Shown: in pieces, positions 13,525 through 15,453 of the stretch
Numbering within the stretch: the first letter of the stretch is position 1
Layout of the letters: every line of letters starts with the position of its first letter
Source: Alphaproteobacteria bacterium
GTDB taxonomy: Bacteria; Pseudomonadota; Alphaproteobacteria; ATCC43930; CGMCC-115725
Assembly (NCBI GenBank): GCA_019237175.1
Contig: JAFAHP010000195.1
Coordinates: 1 to 15,453 of the forward strand
Direction of reading: 5' to 3'
Length of the DNA stretch: 15,453 nt
Program-made: the position numbers and the translations under genes
The notes under the pieces: generated by a model
Databases searched by the model: none
Seen by the model: only the letters and a program-made list of their open reading frames with translations
What the model was told of the DNA's origin: nothing

Positions 13525-15168
13525 ATGCCAACACTTTCCGAGGTCGGACGGACGATCGAGCAGAACCTGGACGCGTTCAAGAAACCGGGCGTCCTGGCGG
13601 TTCGCCCGGGCTACCACATCGACCGCGGCTGGCCCGTCGGGGACCCGATCATTGTCGCACTGGTCGGCGCCAAGAAGGGCGAGACTGCGAGCTATGGGCT
13701 GCCGAGTGCGATCGGCGGGGTCCCGATCGAAGTGCGCACAGCCTCACCGCTCGGACGGATGAAGGCCACCCGTCCGGCCGACTATCTGGCGCTCGCCGAC
13801 CGCATCCGGGCCGAGCAGCGCGCGCCCGATTTTCCGTTCGAGCATGCCTTTAACGAACCTACAGCCGCAACGGCGGTTGCCGAGGTGGAGGCGCGTCGCC
13901 CGCGCAAGCAGGAGATTCCCTATCAGCCGGCCCCGCTGCCGCTCGATCCGGTCAGCGGCACATGGTCGGTCATATGCAGTGCCAGCCCTGACGCCGGTTG
14001 GCCTGTGCTGCGCGAATTCTTCGGCCGGGTCCAGCAACAGCTGACCGTGGGCATGTACGATTTTACCTCTGCCCATATTTTGTCCGGTCTGGAACATGCG
14101 CTGACCGCGGGAGGCGCGAGGCGCGCCTTGTCGCTGGTGCTCGATCATCCGGCGCGCAACCCCTCGGCCGATCAAAGCGACGACCAGACCGAGCAAGACC
14201 TTCACGGCGATCTTGGCGACGCGCTGTCTTTTGCCTGGGCGGCGGTGCGGTCGAGCCCCGAGGTGCGGGACTGGATTTTCCCGTCCGCCTATCACATCAA
14301 GGTTGCGGTGCGCGACGGCACCGAGCTGTGGCTGTCGAGCGGTAATTGGAACAATTCGAACCAACCCGAAAATGCACCGGTGTCCGATCCGGACCCGGAG
14401 CACGCCGCCGAGACCTTCAAGAACAGCGATCGGGATTGGCACGTCGTGATCGCCTTGCCGCCGCTGGCCCGGCTCTACGAGGCCTATCTCCTCAACGACC
14501 GGCAATCGGCTCTGCCGGCCCAGGGTGGTCCGGAGGGAGCAGCCGATCTGGAGGCGTTCGCCGAGCAGGGATTCGACCTTGCTGAAACCAATCCGGCCGC
14601 CGAGGCCCGAGCGCCGCGCAAGTACTTTGCGCCGCTGACCGTCACCGAGCCGATGACCATCCAGCCGCTGCTGACTCCCGATCGCACGGCCGATGGCCAG
14701 GCCGGAATCTATGCCGAAAAAATGCTGGAGCTGATCTCGAGCGCGCAAAACAGCCTTTATATGCAACTGCAATACATTCATCCGTCGAACCGGGACGACG
14801 AGGCCTCCTTCACCGATTTGCTCAATGCCGTCCAGGCGCGCGCCACGGCCGGCGTCGATGTCCGCATCATCCTCAGTCAATGGCAAAACACCCAATGGAT
14901 GGAGCGGTTGCGGGCAGCCGGGATCGATACTCAGCTGGTTCGCATTCAGCAAGGCGTTCACAATAAGGGCTTTGTTGTCGATCACCAGAAGGTAGTGGTC
15001 TCGAGCCAAAACTGGTCCGGAGCGGGCGTGCTGCAAAACCGCGACGCCGGACTGATCATCAACAACGCGACGATCGCCCAATATTTCGAACAGATATTTT
15101 TGCAGGACTGGGAAACCGTCGCAGTCGGCCATGAGGCGCAACAGGGAACCGCCGCCGCGGGGGCGTAG
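13525..15168 (+). CDS. Phospholipase D-family protein with two HKD motifs
   Basis: A 547-residue protein of the PLD superfamily. Both catalytic motifs are intact: HIKVAVRD with H257, K259, D264, followed by SGNWNNSN; and HNKGFVVD with H479, K481, D486, followed by SSQNWSG. The paired motifs form one active site that attacks phosphodiesters through a phosphohistidine. The first ~110 residues (VLAVRPGYHIDRGWPVGDP, then GVPIEVRTASPLGRM) form a separate domain I cannot name. There is no signal peptide or membrane segment, so it is likely cytosolic. The start is ATG at 13525 with AGGGGGG upstream. Substrate (lipid, nucleic acid or other) is unknown; the SxNW pattern after each HKD is seen in nuclease-like as well as lipase-like members. 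Confidence 0.85.
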   Translation: MPTLSEVGRTIEQNLDAFKKPGVLAVRPGYHIDRGWPVGDPIIVALVGAKKGETASYGLPSAIGGVPIEVRTASPLGRMKATRPADYLALADRIRAEQRAPDFPFEHAFNEPTAATAVAEVEARRPRKQEIPYQPAPLPLDPVSGTWSVICSASPDAGWPVLREFFGRVQQQLTVGMYDFTSAHILSGLEHALTAGGARRALSLVLDHPARNPSADQSDDQTEQDLHGDLGDALSFAWAAVRSSPEVRDWIFPSAYHIKVAVRDGTELWLSSGNWNNSNQPENAPVSDPDPEHAAETFKNSDRDWHVVIALPPLARLYEAYLLNDRQSALPAQGGPEGAADLEAFAEQGFDLAETNPAAEARAPRKYFAPLTVTEPMTIQPLLTPDRTADGQAGIYAEKMLELISSAQNSLYMQLQYIHPSNRDDEASFTDLLNAVQARATAGVDVRIILSQWQNTQWMERLRAAGIDTQLVRIQQGVHNKGFVVDHQKVVVSSQNWSGAGVLQNRDAGLIINNATIAQYFEQIFLQDWETVAVGHEAQQGTAAAGA

Positions 15169-15453
15169 AGATAGGATCCGAAAACATCGCCACACCCCGT
15201 CACTCCGGAGTGCGAGGGCGCGCTCGATACGCCGGTCGGGATCGCCCAGATCGCCGCAACAAGCATATATATATATATCGCGATCGATAATTTGAGGTAT
15301 TTCACAAATTGTTCGGCGGCACGCCGATGGCGATCAGTGACATAGCCGCGTGTCGCGACCGCACGGCGATCGCCAGAGCCGTTATGTCGCGGTCGACAGC
15401 GGTGGTGGTCCGGTCCTATCATATACGCGGACTATGATTTGATCACGGCCGCC
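15169..15453. other. Right-end non-coding region with simple repeat and hairpins
   Basis: No convincing gene. It contains a perfect 12-bp palindrome CACTCCGGAGTG (15201-15212) just after the PLD gene and an (AT)7 tract (15265-15278) that is unusual in GC-rich DNA. It also has a two-part hairpin: CGACCGC/GCGGTCG (15356-15362 with 15389-15395) enclosing ACGGC/GCCGT (15363-15367 with 15378-15382). A short stem ATCATA/TATGAT (15418-15423 and 15433-15438) follows. None is a clear terminator, since no T run follows. Confidence 0.5.

Noticed and set aside
13744..15195. 483-residue minus-strand open frame opposite the PLD gene
   Set aside because: Antisense shadow in GC-rich DNA; the plus strand carries both intact HKD motifs and a good ribosome binding site.
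14982..15422. 146-residue minus-strand frame at the right end
   Set aside because: Half overlaps the PLD gene antisense, and its hydrophobic stretch comes mainly from the (AT)7 tract; no ribosome binding site or homology pattern.

Overview
The window is GC-rich chromosomal DNA from a Gram-negative, respiring bacterium, most likely an alphaproteobacterium. The evidence is a ubiquinone-linked Coq4 homologue, periplasmic Sco and PCuAC copper proteins for cytochrome oxidase assembly, a MepA murein endopeptidase, a DUF992 secreted protein and a large PAS-rich sensor kinase. I see no rRNA, tRNA, CRISPR array or complete insertion sequence. The species cannot be named from sequence alone.

Layout. 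(1) 1-746 is accessory and decayed. It holds a VapB-type antitoxin gene on the minus strand, the first codons of its VapC toxin running off the left edge, and a frameshifted fragment of a luciferase-like monooxygenase. Five perfect 13-bp repeats separate vapB from vapC, and each carries a GTGA stop/start overlap. (2) 747-2658: a DUF4242 gene, a short frameshifted remnant and a Coq4-family gene lie on the minus strand, divergent from a TetR-family regulator. The divergent promoter region carries palindromes. (3) 2752-5280: a znuABC-type metal importer on the minus strand with overlapping genes. It is possibly preceded by a small ORF whose stop overlaps the znuA start. (4) 5567-7053: a secreted DUF992 protein and an atypical cis-prenyltransferase, both plus strand. 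(5) 7054-7546 has no convincing gene except one very small ORF with a good ribosome binding site. (6) 7547-9841: MepA endopeptidase, then a PCuAC-Sco pair whose leader contains a REP-like hairpin element, followed by a tiny ORF with CXC motifs. (7) 10082-13228: a 1048-residue membrane histidine kinase with five PAS domains, divergent from (8) 13525-15168, a two-HKD phospholipase D-family protein. (9) 15169-15453 holds only simple repeats and hairpins.

How the parts work together. The clear functional units are the metal ABC importer, the copper delivery pair for the CuA centre of cytochrome c oxidase, and a TetR-controlled Coq4 unit. The kinase has no response regulator in the window, so its output is unknown. 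The most distinctive feature is the vapB-vapC junction. As read, ribosomes could pass from vapB to vapC through two nine-codon mini-ORFs, and an odd number of repeat copies would be needed to reach the toxin in frame.
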